Both the position numbers and the translations under genes were made by a program. Of a stretch of DNA of 64,000 nt, positions 1 through 11,300 are shown piece after piece. The notes beneath the pieces are model-generated. The model saw only the letters and a program-made list of their open reading frames with translations. It was not told where the DNA came from and ran no database searches. The stretch is from Neurospora intermedia. Taxonomy: Eukaryota; Ascomycota; Sordariomycetes; Sordariales; Sordariaceae. Within the stretch, counting starts at the first letter, position 1; the number at the start of each line of letters is the position of its first letter. The DNA lies in the NCBI GenBank assembly GCA_037102815.1, contig BTPP01000003.1:2356001-2420000 (forward strand), read 5' to 3'.

Positions 1-2797
1 GCCTACCGGAATAATTGCCTATATATTTTTGGGAACCTATTTAAATATTAATTAATCCTAAGGGCTTTATTAAATACTATTCGGGAAAATACATTCTAAA
101 CGTCCTCCTTATTAATTAATTCGCTAATAATTATTAATTCGGCGCTATTTAACAATTTAATCTAATCCGGTAAGTAATCCGTTAGAACTTTTACCCTTAG
201 GAAAAAACGATTAGTAAGCATTTTAGCCTTACTATTATAATTTCCAACTTTTATTACCCCTTTATAAATTTAAAGGGTTAATAATTTAGGCGGGTCTATT
301 AATCTATAACTTCGGATATAGGCCTATCGTTCCAAAGGCTAAAACTAATTTAAATTCTTCGAAGCCTCAATAACACTATTATATTATATAGCTTATTAAA
401 TTTTTATAATTATCCTCTTCTTTTTTATTAGAACTTTAATAAAATCCCTCTAATTTAATATTATCTAATATTTAAACTACTCTTAATATATCCTCCGTAC
501 TTCTTTTATTACTATTTTATATTTTAACGTCTATTAATTTACTTTCTTTCTTCGACTTTTCTTTTAATATAGAATAAATTCTTCTACAATATTAATAAAT
601 TCTCCGTCGAACCTACAAAAAGCGAACTTGAAATCCTCTATTATATCGATCCTCTTTAAAACTAATATTCGTTTCTCTAATACCTCCTTTACTTTTACCG
701 TATTTATAAAACTCTAACTATATTTTCCTTCCTCTTCTACTTTTTTATTCTTTCTTCCTACTTAAATTTAAATTTCCTAAGGGTAATAGTCTAAATTAAT
801 TTATTTATACCTTTATACTCCCTAATATTCAACCTTAACCCCGGGTAATAGCTATATATAATTAATTATCCTATCCCTCTCTCCTTATATCGTATTCCCG
901 AACCTTATTAATTTACTACGGAGGGTAAATAAATTAAATTTTTAATATTATACTTATATAAGGAGGCGAACAACCCTTAAACTAATCCTATTCTCTAAAT
1001 CCCAATCGGAATAGTAGAAATTATAATTCTTAACTATAATTAAATTTCCTACTAAGGGCCCAACCTCGAAAAATTTAAAGAGTGGCAATCCTTACTAATA
1101 TTCTAATATTCCTTATATAAAAATAGGAAAATAAATAAAAAAGACGGTCGTTAGGTCCCTTAGGCTTTTAAATATTATTATAATCTAATCCTTTCCGGCT
1201 CGGAAATTTAGGTCCTTTAAATTCTATTTCTTATTTATATATATTACTACCCTCCCCTTCTCTATATAATTAACCCTAAAATATCTCCCGCCTTTAGAAT
1301 AATAAATATCCCTATTTAAATTTCTATTTAATTCCTAAATCGCTATAACGTTATAAATCTCTTTTTATTCGAATAGAAGCTTCCTTTTTTCGTACAACTT
1401 CCCTATATTTTAATAGAATATTTTTAATTAGACTATTAATTACCCTAAAATAGGGTTCCTTCTAATCCTTCTACGGAGGATAAAGGTATTACTTCCCTAG
1501 GAGGGGCTATAATCGTATAAATACTATTACTACTATATAATTAATTCCTTCCTATATTTTAAGAATATATATAAGTATTTATCGGGCCTTAAAGGTTTAA
1601 CGGTTTTAATTGTAAAAACGGGCCAATAATCTTCTTCGACCGTCTTCTTTTTATAACTCCTCCAATATATCTCTCTAAGGTAGTAATAGTACTGGAATTA
1701 GGGGGGGCGTCTAAGAGGATACTCTTATTTATAATTTCTATTATTAACTCTAATACCTTTCTAATTAGGTTCTTATAAAGGGCAAACGCCCGCAATTTTT
1801 TAGCGTATATAATAAACGCTTTTGTAATTACCTTCCAGAAAATAAAATATTCCTTATAGTTATACGTATAATAGCCCTTCTTCCTATACAATTTATAATA
1901 AACGAATAATTTATTATTATTAAATAGGCAATTTACTTTACTAAAGCAATCTCCTTCGTATTTAACTTCGCTATAATAGGCGTAGATATTTTTTTAATAG
2001 TAGAATCTCGCCGTATATCTAATTCCTTAATATTTAAAGTATTATTAAATATTACTCGAAGTTTAGAATAGTTTATATAGGTATATACCGCCGTTCTAAA
2101 AGAAGAAGTTATCCTAAAGGAAATATACCGCCGATATAATAGCGACTTCTATTAAAAATAGGCCTCTATTCTCTCCGTCCCTTCTCTTTTATAGCCGAAC
2201 TCTAATAATAAATGCCTCCGGATTCTTCTCCTTTACTACATTCGATATAACTTCCGCCGTAGTATAATTATCAATACTTTTCTAAGGTACGCCCCGAACT
2301 AGTATACCTATAGTACTTATAGTAACGAAAGCATCGGGGCTGAAAATTTAGCCTATATTTGGTTACGCCAGTACCAGTTACGTGTAGATTCGTCGAATAC
2401 GATTACGTAGTCTCCGGTCGTTAGTATTCTAGTAGTCGTTCGGATTATTAGGCCAGTATTCTTCTTACCTAAGTACGTAGCCAAGGTCGTCTTTGTATCT
2501 TCATTTGAATAGTTTACGAATTCGGCGGTAATCGTCGCTCCCTTAATAGTAAGCTGTCGCTTGAGGTTGGAGGGGACAAACTTCTTAGTGGTGGTAGGTA
2601 GTTATTAGAGGGTGGTACCGATCTTGCTCGGGCTGGCTTTCGCTACAATATCGGCCCAACGTTTCGGCACCTCTTAGGCGCCTTTTTTAATCTCCTTCAA
2701 AATATCCTTTTTCAGGTCGTCGAAGTCCTTTTTGGTAACAAACTGGTCGGTTCCAGCCTTGCCAGCCTCGGGTCGCGTAGACCCACTTTTTCCGAGT
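1..2797 (-). mobile_element. LINE (non-LTR retrotransposon) copy A, 5' part, RIP-degraded
   Basis: The segment aligns end to end with 11,931-14,736, differing mainly by C/T and G/A transitions. Base 1 corresponds to about 11,931, so the window opens inside the element. The coding strand is minus, as set by the reverse transcriptase motifs of the other copies. This part should hold the first ORF and the region before the RT. The 5' end (2,340-2,797) is less mutated than the matching part of copy B and keeps a lysine-rich, ORF1-like minus-strand reading frame. A stop-free minus-strand stretch of 100 codons (1,589-1,891) is a leftover of the coding region. The homology with copy B ends at about 2,797, so this is the 5' end, or a shared truncation point. 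Confidence 0.75.
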
Positions 2798-3830
2798 TAT
2801 TAATGATTGTTTAAAAGATTAGTATAGATAACTTTTTAGGAGTAACTACAATACCCTTTATAATTGGTATATAGTAGCGGTTTATCTTATATATAGCATT
2901 AAGTAGTAAAGTATATAGATATTACTTCTATATTTTTTCTTACTTCCTTAGACACTAAAGACCGTACCGTAGTATATTAGGTTCCTCCTCTTATTGGCCT
3001 TCGTTACTAAAATAATAGTTAAAGAGGTAGTAATGGAATATAATAAGCCTATTACTCTCGAAATTACGTACGAATATTTATATATTAGTATAACCCCTAT
3101 TATTTTATTAGTATATCCTTTATCGTATATTCTCAAAGTCCTTATATATAAATAGCAATTTAAAGTAACGCTCTTTAACCGTTATATATATAGTACGTAT
3201 AGTTAACTCCTATTAGCGAAGGAGATTCGTAATATCCTTATAACTATCGGTATTTAAAGACTATTATCTAAAGATTAAGTAATTTAATAAGTCTTACAAT
3301 AGAGGGTAGCCTTTATATATACAATCGAGTACCCTAATAATATAATTGTAACCGTTCTTCTTTAAATACTATACTACAATACGGAAGGGATATTTATTAG
3401 TAATCTTTCGAATAGTCGTACACTATTTCTTATAAGAATTAGCGTCTATATTGGGTATAGGTTCGGTATAGTCGTATCGAAAGATTTTACAGTAGAATTC
3501 GCTAGTATATAGTCCTTTCTTAAAATAGTCGGTACGAAGTATAAATACTCTAAATCTATACCGATAATATATTTCAATAACCTTAAATATTATAGGATTT
3601 AAATCGGTAGGTAGTAGAATAAAGGCACTATCGTTAGGAGGGATAATTTATTTAATATTACTATCGAAAGAGGTATAGCTATTTATAAAGGTAAACGACG
3701 AAGAAATCGAATTGTAACGATAGCGAAGTTACATTAAAGCTAGAGATAGTATCTATCAATTATCAGCAATTACATACGATCAATAGCATTTGCAAGCGAT
3801 TAAAGGCGATTAATTATATACGTTGAGAAT
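2798..3830 (-). pseudogene. Possible MULE-type transposase remnant (FAR1-like N-terminus)
   Basis: On the minus strand, between about 3,600 and 2,850, a degraded frame reads through if CAA/CAG-derived stops are ignored. It contains an aromatic and basic segment like the N-terminal zinc-binding region of Mutator-like (FAR1/Hop) transposases: a C-T-T-I-R-K run, then a P-F-R-I-V-V motif, then a basic G-Y-P-L-L run. The LINE copy A 5' end abuts its downstream part, so the LINE appears to have inserted into it. No DDE motif was seen and the family call rests on resemblance only. Another RIP-degraded repeat protein is possible. Confidence 0.3.
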
Positions 3831-4869
3831 ATTATATTATTATATTGCGACGTGCGATAGCTGGCGGTGTAAAATGGGTATAATTGATAGTATGAAAAAG
3901 GGTAAAAAAAATAATTAAGTTAGAATCGATATTACGTATATTGAAAAGACGAAATTTTGTGGGTAAAAACGGGATTTACGATATTAGGTGTTATCGGCTG
4001 TCTAGACCCACTATTTTAGGTTTTTGGGTGTATGTAGGGAATGGGGTGGGTGTGCGGAGGGTTAATCTATATAAATTAGTATAAATATAAGTAAATATTT
4101 TACTACGTATAAGAAAAACCTCGTTATACTTTCTATATATTTAGCGATTTATATTGTTGCGTAATAATAAGTAAGTAGAACCGGGATTAATATTGGATTA
4201 AGAATTAATAATAGTAGGGATATTTATTAATGTATTTTCTAACGACGGTTTAATAGTTAGAAATACTTTCTCCTCTCCTGAATTATAGTTCTAATTTACT
4301 TCTTTAAAGGCTTAATCTTTAAAACGCTCCCCTTCAAAATCGGGTTCATTTATTCCTATATACGTCTTACATTTATCTTCGATAGTATAGACGCTATTAT
4401 AGGGTAGGCCAAATTTAATATATCGACGATAAATATATTAATACGGACGATTTTATTAATATTAACCTTATTCGAATAAATCACTGCGCTAGCTAAATAA
4501 GTCGCTATACTAGCTAGATGAACTACTACGCTAACTGGATAATAGGCCGTTATATTTACGAAATAAACTTTAAATTCCTGATGAATTACAATATCTATAT
4601 AAACCTCCTTAGTAAAATAATAAATTACGTTTATATTTATAAAATAATAATCTATAGTAAAAAGTACTATAGTATCTATCGAAAGATTAATTTCCGTAAC
4701 TAGTAGGGAAGGAGGTTGGATTGCAATATCCGCCCCGGTTATTATTTTTGCCCTATAGTACTATATTTAGATCTTCTTTAGGGTCTTCTTCCTACTATAC
4801 GAAATTGGCTACTTCAATAGTTTTAACATTTAGGAGTTTACTATTAAATTTAACCTTCAATATCTACTT
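3831..4869. other. AT-rich RIP-degraded DNA, no gene recognised
   Basis: This tract is strongly AT-rich and CpA/TpG-poor. A G-rich patch lies at about 4,017-4,062. A stop-free plus-strand run at 4,518-4,703 is rich in Ile, Tyr, Asn and Lys codons, as expected from AT-rich noise. I see no gene, RNA or terminal repeat. Confidence 0.5.
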
Positions 4870-5490
4870 ATTAAAATAGTTTTCAGACACCGATGCGATG
4901 CTGGATCCCTAGTTCAAGCAACGCCCGCTGTATTACTGAAGCGTGGATTTCTACATCTCTTGCCGTTCCTCGTTCGGACGGCTACAGCCGTCCTCACCCC
5001 TTCCCTTCATTACTTTATTACTTCATTGCTTTATTGCTTCATTGCTTTATTGCTTCATTGTTTTATTACTTTATTGCTTTATTGCTTTATTGCTTTATTA
5101 CTTTATTGTTTTATTACTTTATTACTCCATTAGGATAGCTTCCAAACGGAAGCAGAGAGGACGACGATAACCTTATTGATAGGCCTTATCAAGAGATTTG
5201 GTGAAGGATTTCAGAAACGGAAGGACCCAGTGCATTCTAGCGTGGACTGTTAGGAACACTGTCTGCGAAGTAGCTAATTGGAGTATTGCTTGGCAAAACG
5301 CCCTGACCAGGTGTAGGGCCGTGCCACGCATTTGACTAATGAGAGGCCAAGAAACTATTGTACGAAGACCTGACTGTAGACGAACCGTCCTTCAACAGGC
5401 CGCTCCGGTGGATGTGGGTCCCTGACCCCCAGACTGTGAAAGTCATCCACCTCCTCTGTATAGTTGAAGCACGCTTCAAAAACTATTATT
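4870..5490. other. Unmutated normal-GC island inside RIP-degraded DNA
   Basis: Base composition returns to ordinary GC with CpA and TpG common, in sharp contrast to both flanks. The island begins near the words gacaccgatgcgatgctgg and ends near gttgaagcacgcttc. It carries the 8-bp minisatellite at 5,009-5,128. Stop-free plus-strand frames over the minisatellite give Leu/Phe/Tyr repeats and do not look like genes. It could be a recent insertion, a fragment too short or too unique to be hit by RIP, or a genic remnant. No terminal repeats or target duplication were found. Confidence 0.55.
5009..5128. repeat. 8-bp minisatellite, 15 units
   Basis: Fifteen consecutive 8-bp units of the form attRctty (variants attgcttt, attgcttc, attacttt, attgtttt) fill exactly 120 bp. 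The variation is mostly G/A at position 4 and T/C at the end. The array lies in the normal-GC island. Confidence 0.9.
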
Positions 5491-5556
5491 ATAACCTCCC
5501 AAATCGTCGATAATCTTAAAACGATTTATCTTAATATAACGATTAACGTAAGTTAA

Positions 5557-6350
5557 TTATTCGTTTAGGGTTATATTATCGGCCGGTTCGACGACTAAAT
5601 CCTTCAAGCTGGGGTATAGATAATTATAAATACGTACTATATATATACCTCTATCTTTTTTACTTAACTCCTTAGAATACCGAATAACGTCTATTGTAAT
5701 ATTGTAGGGTGATTTACCGGAGCGATAATTGTTATATAAATACTCCAACGCATTGAATTTAATTAGTACTTAAGCGTAGGGTATCTTCTAACGTATAAGA
5801 ATCGCGATAGACTAATTCTCGAGATTTTGCTTTATTGCTATACGGGTCTTCGCGTTGAATTAATTTATATACTATACTTTTACTCCGCCTATAAATAATT
5901 AATAGAGTTTTTTTCGAAGGGTATCCGCCTTAAAATCATCGCTAATAGTATTATCTCTAACGCTTTTGATAAGAAAGTATAGTAATATAATATATATTTT
6001 ATTTTTTAATTAAAAGTAGTTACCTCCTATATTACTATTTTTTTCTTTAGCGTCGGGCTAAAAGTAGCCGATTATCGAAATCTTCCAACCGCTAAGGGCA
6101 TTAGACTAGAGAGAAATAGTAAAACAGTTAGCTATAGCCTCAAACTTATCGTTATTAATCTTACCTATAGTTTTAATTATATGGGTAATATAGTAGAGTT
6201 CTTTATCGGCGGTTATATCTAATAAACCGGTTGGACCGGCATTATCGGTATTGCCTATACCTTAACTATAATTATCGTTTCTAGTAGCAGTATTACTACC
6301 GGTATTTACCTACGTAGAACTTATATTACTAGATTCTTACTTAATTAATT
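5557..6350 (-). pseudogene. Degraded minus-strand reading frame of unknown family
   Basis: One minus-strand frame stays aligned from about 6,350 down to a terminal stop at 5,557. The internal stops that interrupt it are TAA or TAG at places where CAA or CAG (Gln) would fit, as RIP produces. The last 63 codons (5,557-5,748) are open and include the runs SGKSPYNITIDVIRYSKELS and PSLKDLVVEPADN. The upstream part is rich in Asn, Thr and Ser. I recognise no domain. A transposon-encoded protein is likeliest given the setting, but a decayed host gene is possible. Confidence 0.4.
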
Positions 6351-8316
6351 AACGCCAACATTAAATAGTTGCTTAGAATCTATAGGGCATTCGAAGTAGA
6401 TTCTATAATACCTTATATAGCTATTCCTCAAAAGATTAGGAATTCGAGGGTAATTTAATTATATATTAATCCCTAGGGGGCAATTCGGTAATATTAGGGA
6501 AGAAGGAATTTTAGGCTAGGGATATAGAAGGTTATACTAATAAATATTAATAAGGTTTTGGGGATAGGGCAAATATAATACCGGAAGGACCCTATAGTTT
6601 ATATTAGAAAGTATAAGGGTAAGGGAAATAAAAATTAGGAAGCGGAGTTTTAATAGTTTTAAGGGCGTCGAACGACCTCCTAACTTTAGCCGGTACTTTC
6701 CTTTCCTAGCTATTCGACGGCCTCGAAGGCGTTATTAACTAAGTATTCTACTATTCATTCCATTGTATTAGGGAAGGAGCTTATAGTTTTTAATATTTAA
6801 GTACCTTTCTTAATAACTTTAGAAATATAGTACAATTTAATAATAATTATCTATTATTAATTAACGTCTATTATAAAGGGACCGTCGATAAACTTAGGTT
6901 AGTAATAATAATAATTAGTAATTAAACCGAATTGTTCCTTCCCTTATTAATTATTCCTACGGGAGTCGATTATTCTACTAATATAACTTCTAATATACTG
7001 TTTAATTTACTAAAGGAAATTGAATTCGAATTAAAGGAAAGTATAATCGCCGCTCTATTCTAAATCTACTACAACGATAACTATATTAAAGGTAGTATCT
7101 CAAACGGGGAAGTCTATTAGAATCTAACCTCTACTAAATATTAGGCTATTCAATTAATTAAGTTTACTATTATATTAAGTAGTACGTCGGTTATTAAAAT
7201 ATCTAATTCAACCGATATAGAAGGTTTATATTAATAAGGATACTATACTTAATTTAATCTATAAGGGTTGAATAGTAGTAGCAGTTCGATTATTATTACG
7301 TTGCTTTCGGTTTTATACTTTATATCTACTATTTTGGTATTAGTATCTCTAATATTTTCGTCGCTTAGTAATACGTTTTTAATTTTCTAATTAAACGGCA
7401 ATACATCTTTCATAGAATCCATAATATTAGTAACGGTATTATTATTATTTACCGATTCTTTAGCGGAACAACCTTCGTTATTAGTAATAAATAGGCTAAT
7501 ATCTAACAACGAAAATAGCTCGTCTATCGAATCAAAGAAACGTCTACCCTCGAAATTGAACGATATAATTAGGATAAATATTTTATTCTCGCTAAATTGA
7601 GTATTTTCCCGAATATTACTTGTAATAAATTAATTGAATAGTTGGATATCGGACTATAAATATAAAAGCAATAATTCTATTAGCGTTATTAAATTTGGGG
7701 GTTCGGTTTAATCATAAGGGAATTGTTTTTTAATATTTTAAGTTCTTAACTTATTAATTGCAGGGGAACTTTATTAATTTAAAGTAATTTATTGGGCGAT
7801 AGATAGTTTATTATTAATTCCTTAGTTAGGGGGCTATTCGTTACGAGAATATTAATTGTTATATAATTAATCCTCTTCTTATTCTATTATAGTAGGGAGG
7901 GGTATAAAGGGTAGTTAATAATCGATAACTAATTAACTTTATCGTTATTTATTGGCCGGCTTATTATTTTATTCGATTATCGGTATAATTAGTTAAAGTA
8001 GTAGTACTAGTTTGAACGCTATATTAAAGAGTTATTTAGGGATATAATAATCGAGAATTCAATTTTCTAAGTAAGAAGTTAGAGGAATTCGTCGCGATCA
8101 ATATATTAATTATATTATTAATAATAATACAATCGACGTATTTTCGTTGCGTTGAAGTAAAATCGTAATAAATTAGTTAAATACTTCGCGTTTTGATTGG
8201 TTTAACTATTTAATTTATTAAAAGCGCGGATTTAAATAAATAAAATCTAATACGTAGTACAGATTTCTAAGAATTGCCAGGTCGGTTAAATCTATTTTAA
8301 ATATAGTATTAATATA
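6351..8316. other. AT-rich RIP-degraded DNA, no gene recognised
   Basis: About 2 kb of CpA/TpG-poor DNA with short open runs only. No RT, transposase or host gene motif, no tandem array and no terminal repeat could be identified. It is probably the remains of one or more unrelated elements lying beyond the 3' end of LINE copy B. Confidence 0.5.
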
Positions 8317-11300
8317 TATATAGTCTTATTCCTTGTACTATAAACTATAGCGCCTTATTGGCATGAGGTCCTTCTCCAATTCTCTGGAGGGGAAAACCGT
8401 AAAACGTTAAGCGCCTCCGGATAAAAACCTCCAGCTCCATTTCGGCCGTAGTTTACTACACCGCTCCTACTTTGCTTATAGCTATAACAATTCTCACCTA
8501 CCGCTACAACGAATATAATCTCGTCTCTCCTACCGTTGCGTTATCTTAATACTAGAATAATAGGAATAATAGGAATAGGACTAAATCTGGCGCGCCGCTT
8601 CCTTCGCCGCCTCTCTATTTTATTCCCTACCGCTCCTTCCTCTATCTTCTCCCCGCTTCTCTATTCTATTTTTCTATTTACTACCCTACTTCTCCGCCTT
8701 CTTCCCCCGTTTATAAATACTTCCGCCCTATTATTTACTTTCCTACTCCGTAGTTCTACCTCTATTTATATTAATATAAGGGCCCCTTCCTTCGTTTATA
8801 TAATCCCCTATATAGCGCTCCTCCTAATCCTTCTCCTCCTTCTTCCCTATTATAATTTTTATTAAAATAACTTCCTCCGGCCGCTATTATCCTAGCCCTA
8901 TTAATTTAACTTCCAACGCAGAAGGTTCTTCCCCTATTATATCCCTAAATCCTACGTCCCCTACAATCCCCTTAGTTGTACCCTTAGAACCTATATTCCT
9001 CGTTCGTACCCTTTGTAATTTCTTCGGTAGTTATTCCTTTTAGAACTAGTACAATTTCTTCCCCTCCTCCTTCGGTCCTTATATTAATTTAATTAATATT
9101 ATTCGTAAAATTCTTTATTTCTACTATATTTTAAACTTCGCCTCCGTTATATACTTTAATAATAGGTTTAACTCCTCTAATACTTTTAAAAAGGTCGTTA
9201 CTAATAGAATATACTTTATTTCGTCTATTAGTAAGTTTTACGTCCTCCTTTCTTCTTTTTCGCTATTTAATTCCTACGTTTCTAACTAGCGGTACCTAGA
9301 ACGCCGCTTGCGACTATACTACCGGTAGGTATATACTAAACGTCCCTACCGGTTTCTACAACGCCCGTAACGCTATTTAGGCAGCAACCGTTACTATAGT
9401 ATTAGGTAGTTTAAATAATTTCTATTGCAACCTAAATGCCTTCCGTCGTATCGCTAATAACTTCTCTAATTGTATATATGCTCGCTTGGAGCAGGACAGC
9501 CTTCCCACCGACTATAAGCCGCGTCCGGTTCTAGCGGCGGCGCTATTACTCCTACGCGTATTGTATCCGGCGGTAGCAGTTATACTACTCCTACTCGTAT
9601 AATTTCTAATTCTAGTAGCAATAATAGTTCCGTTCCCGGTAGCCCTATAGCCGTCGATACTCCTAGTTATACCCTTATAAACAATAATTAAATCTAATAG
9701 TATTATAAGGTTACTATAAACTAGGCTCGTATAATAGAACTATTCGAACAATTTCTTAAGTATAATTAAGCGCTCGTTAAATAGTACTTTTCGGTTCTTA
9801 TTATAGCTATAGTTTAAATAGCTCCTATAATTAGTATAAATATCTCCTCCTCGTTCCCGTCCTATTATTCTAATATTATTAATATTCTATCTTCCTCTTA
9901 GGAATACTTTATAATTTCCTTATATTACTCCTCCTTTAATTCGACTACTAAATAGTACTCTCTTAACCTCCTTAATTTTAATGCTTATAATAGAATCCTT
10001 TCAGCTTTAACTCTATCGTTTAAATATTCCTAGAGTTCCTCCTTCATTAATAACCAAACTTTTAAATTTAATTAAAAAATAATATCCGTATTAAAGTAAT
10101 TTAGGATAATATAAGCGAATATTTCCTTTTCGAGCCTGTAAGTACAAATAGGAATTAGGATGCCTAATACTTTCTTCTAATAAAAGAAGGTTCGGAGGTT
10201 AATAATTTCCGTTTTAATTTAAATAAGGAAGGAACTCTTTACTTTAATTAATAGGTATAGCTCCTCTTCGGTTTCTTCTAATTATTAGCGTTTTCCTTTC
10301 TTCTTCTTCGTACCGACTATATATCGTTAAATAACCTCTCTACTAAATTTAAAGGTAAAATTAGTAATAATAAATTTATACTATTATTTTAATTTTACTA
10401 TTACCGCCGCTAAGTGGTAATTATAGTATAATACCTATTCCTAATTTATTGTATCCTCTAGCCACTCTTCTCTATTAACGGCTATTAATTCTAAAATTTA
10501 TAATAATAGTAATAACTAAATTTCTAATTCCGAAGGGGGGTTAATTACTATTATTAATAATTTTTCTATTAGTATTTACATTTCGGCCTACCAAACCTTA
10601 ACTATACTACTCTCTAATTTATTAGTAGGTAGCCGACCTTTAATTTATTATATTTAAATACAATTAAAGACCTAAATTATAATCCCCCGGACGAACCGGG
10701 CTTAGTCCGTCCGGGCGAGCCTTTTTTCAAAGGCTTAGACCCTTTTATTAAAATAAAAGTCGAATAGCGGATAAAAGGTTTCTATTTTTAAATTTCGTAC
10801 TAGCGTAATTTTATACGCCCTAATAATAATTTTTAAATATTTAGTTTAATATTTTACTAACCTAATTACTATCCTCCGAAATTTACTATAAATTTTAATC
10901 GGCTAATAGAATATTAAAGCTCTATATATAATAATATTATAAATATATTTAATATATATTTCCCTTACCTAAATAAAAGAGTAACTTTATATCTTCGTTA
11001 TTAATCTCGTAAATATATTTATCTATATTATTATTTTCTTTTTTACCACTTCTATATAAATCCTATAGTTAAACTTACAGTTTAATTAAACCCTTAGGAA
11101 TTATATTAATTCTATTAATTAAAATACTACTTCCTTAAATTAGAAAGTTTCCGTCCTTAGTACCTTCGTTTATATAAAGTATATTAATTCTATTTTAATT
11201 ACTTCGAACTCTATACCTCTTACCCCTATTTATTCTAAATATACCTCTTATATTATTTATAACGTCTAGTAATTTTCTTCGGTAATATAGGCTACTACTA

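Noticed and set aside
4893-5170. Two overlapping plus-strand frames with Leu/Phe/Tyr repeats.
   Set aside because: Openness in both frames is caused by the 8-bp minisatellite.
8536-8865. Plus-strand hydrophobic frame of 109 codons.
   Set aside because: It lies antisense inside the 3' part of LINE copy B in pyrimidine-rich sequence that lacks stops by composition.
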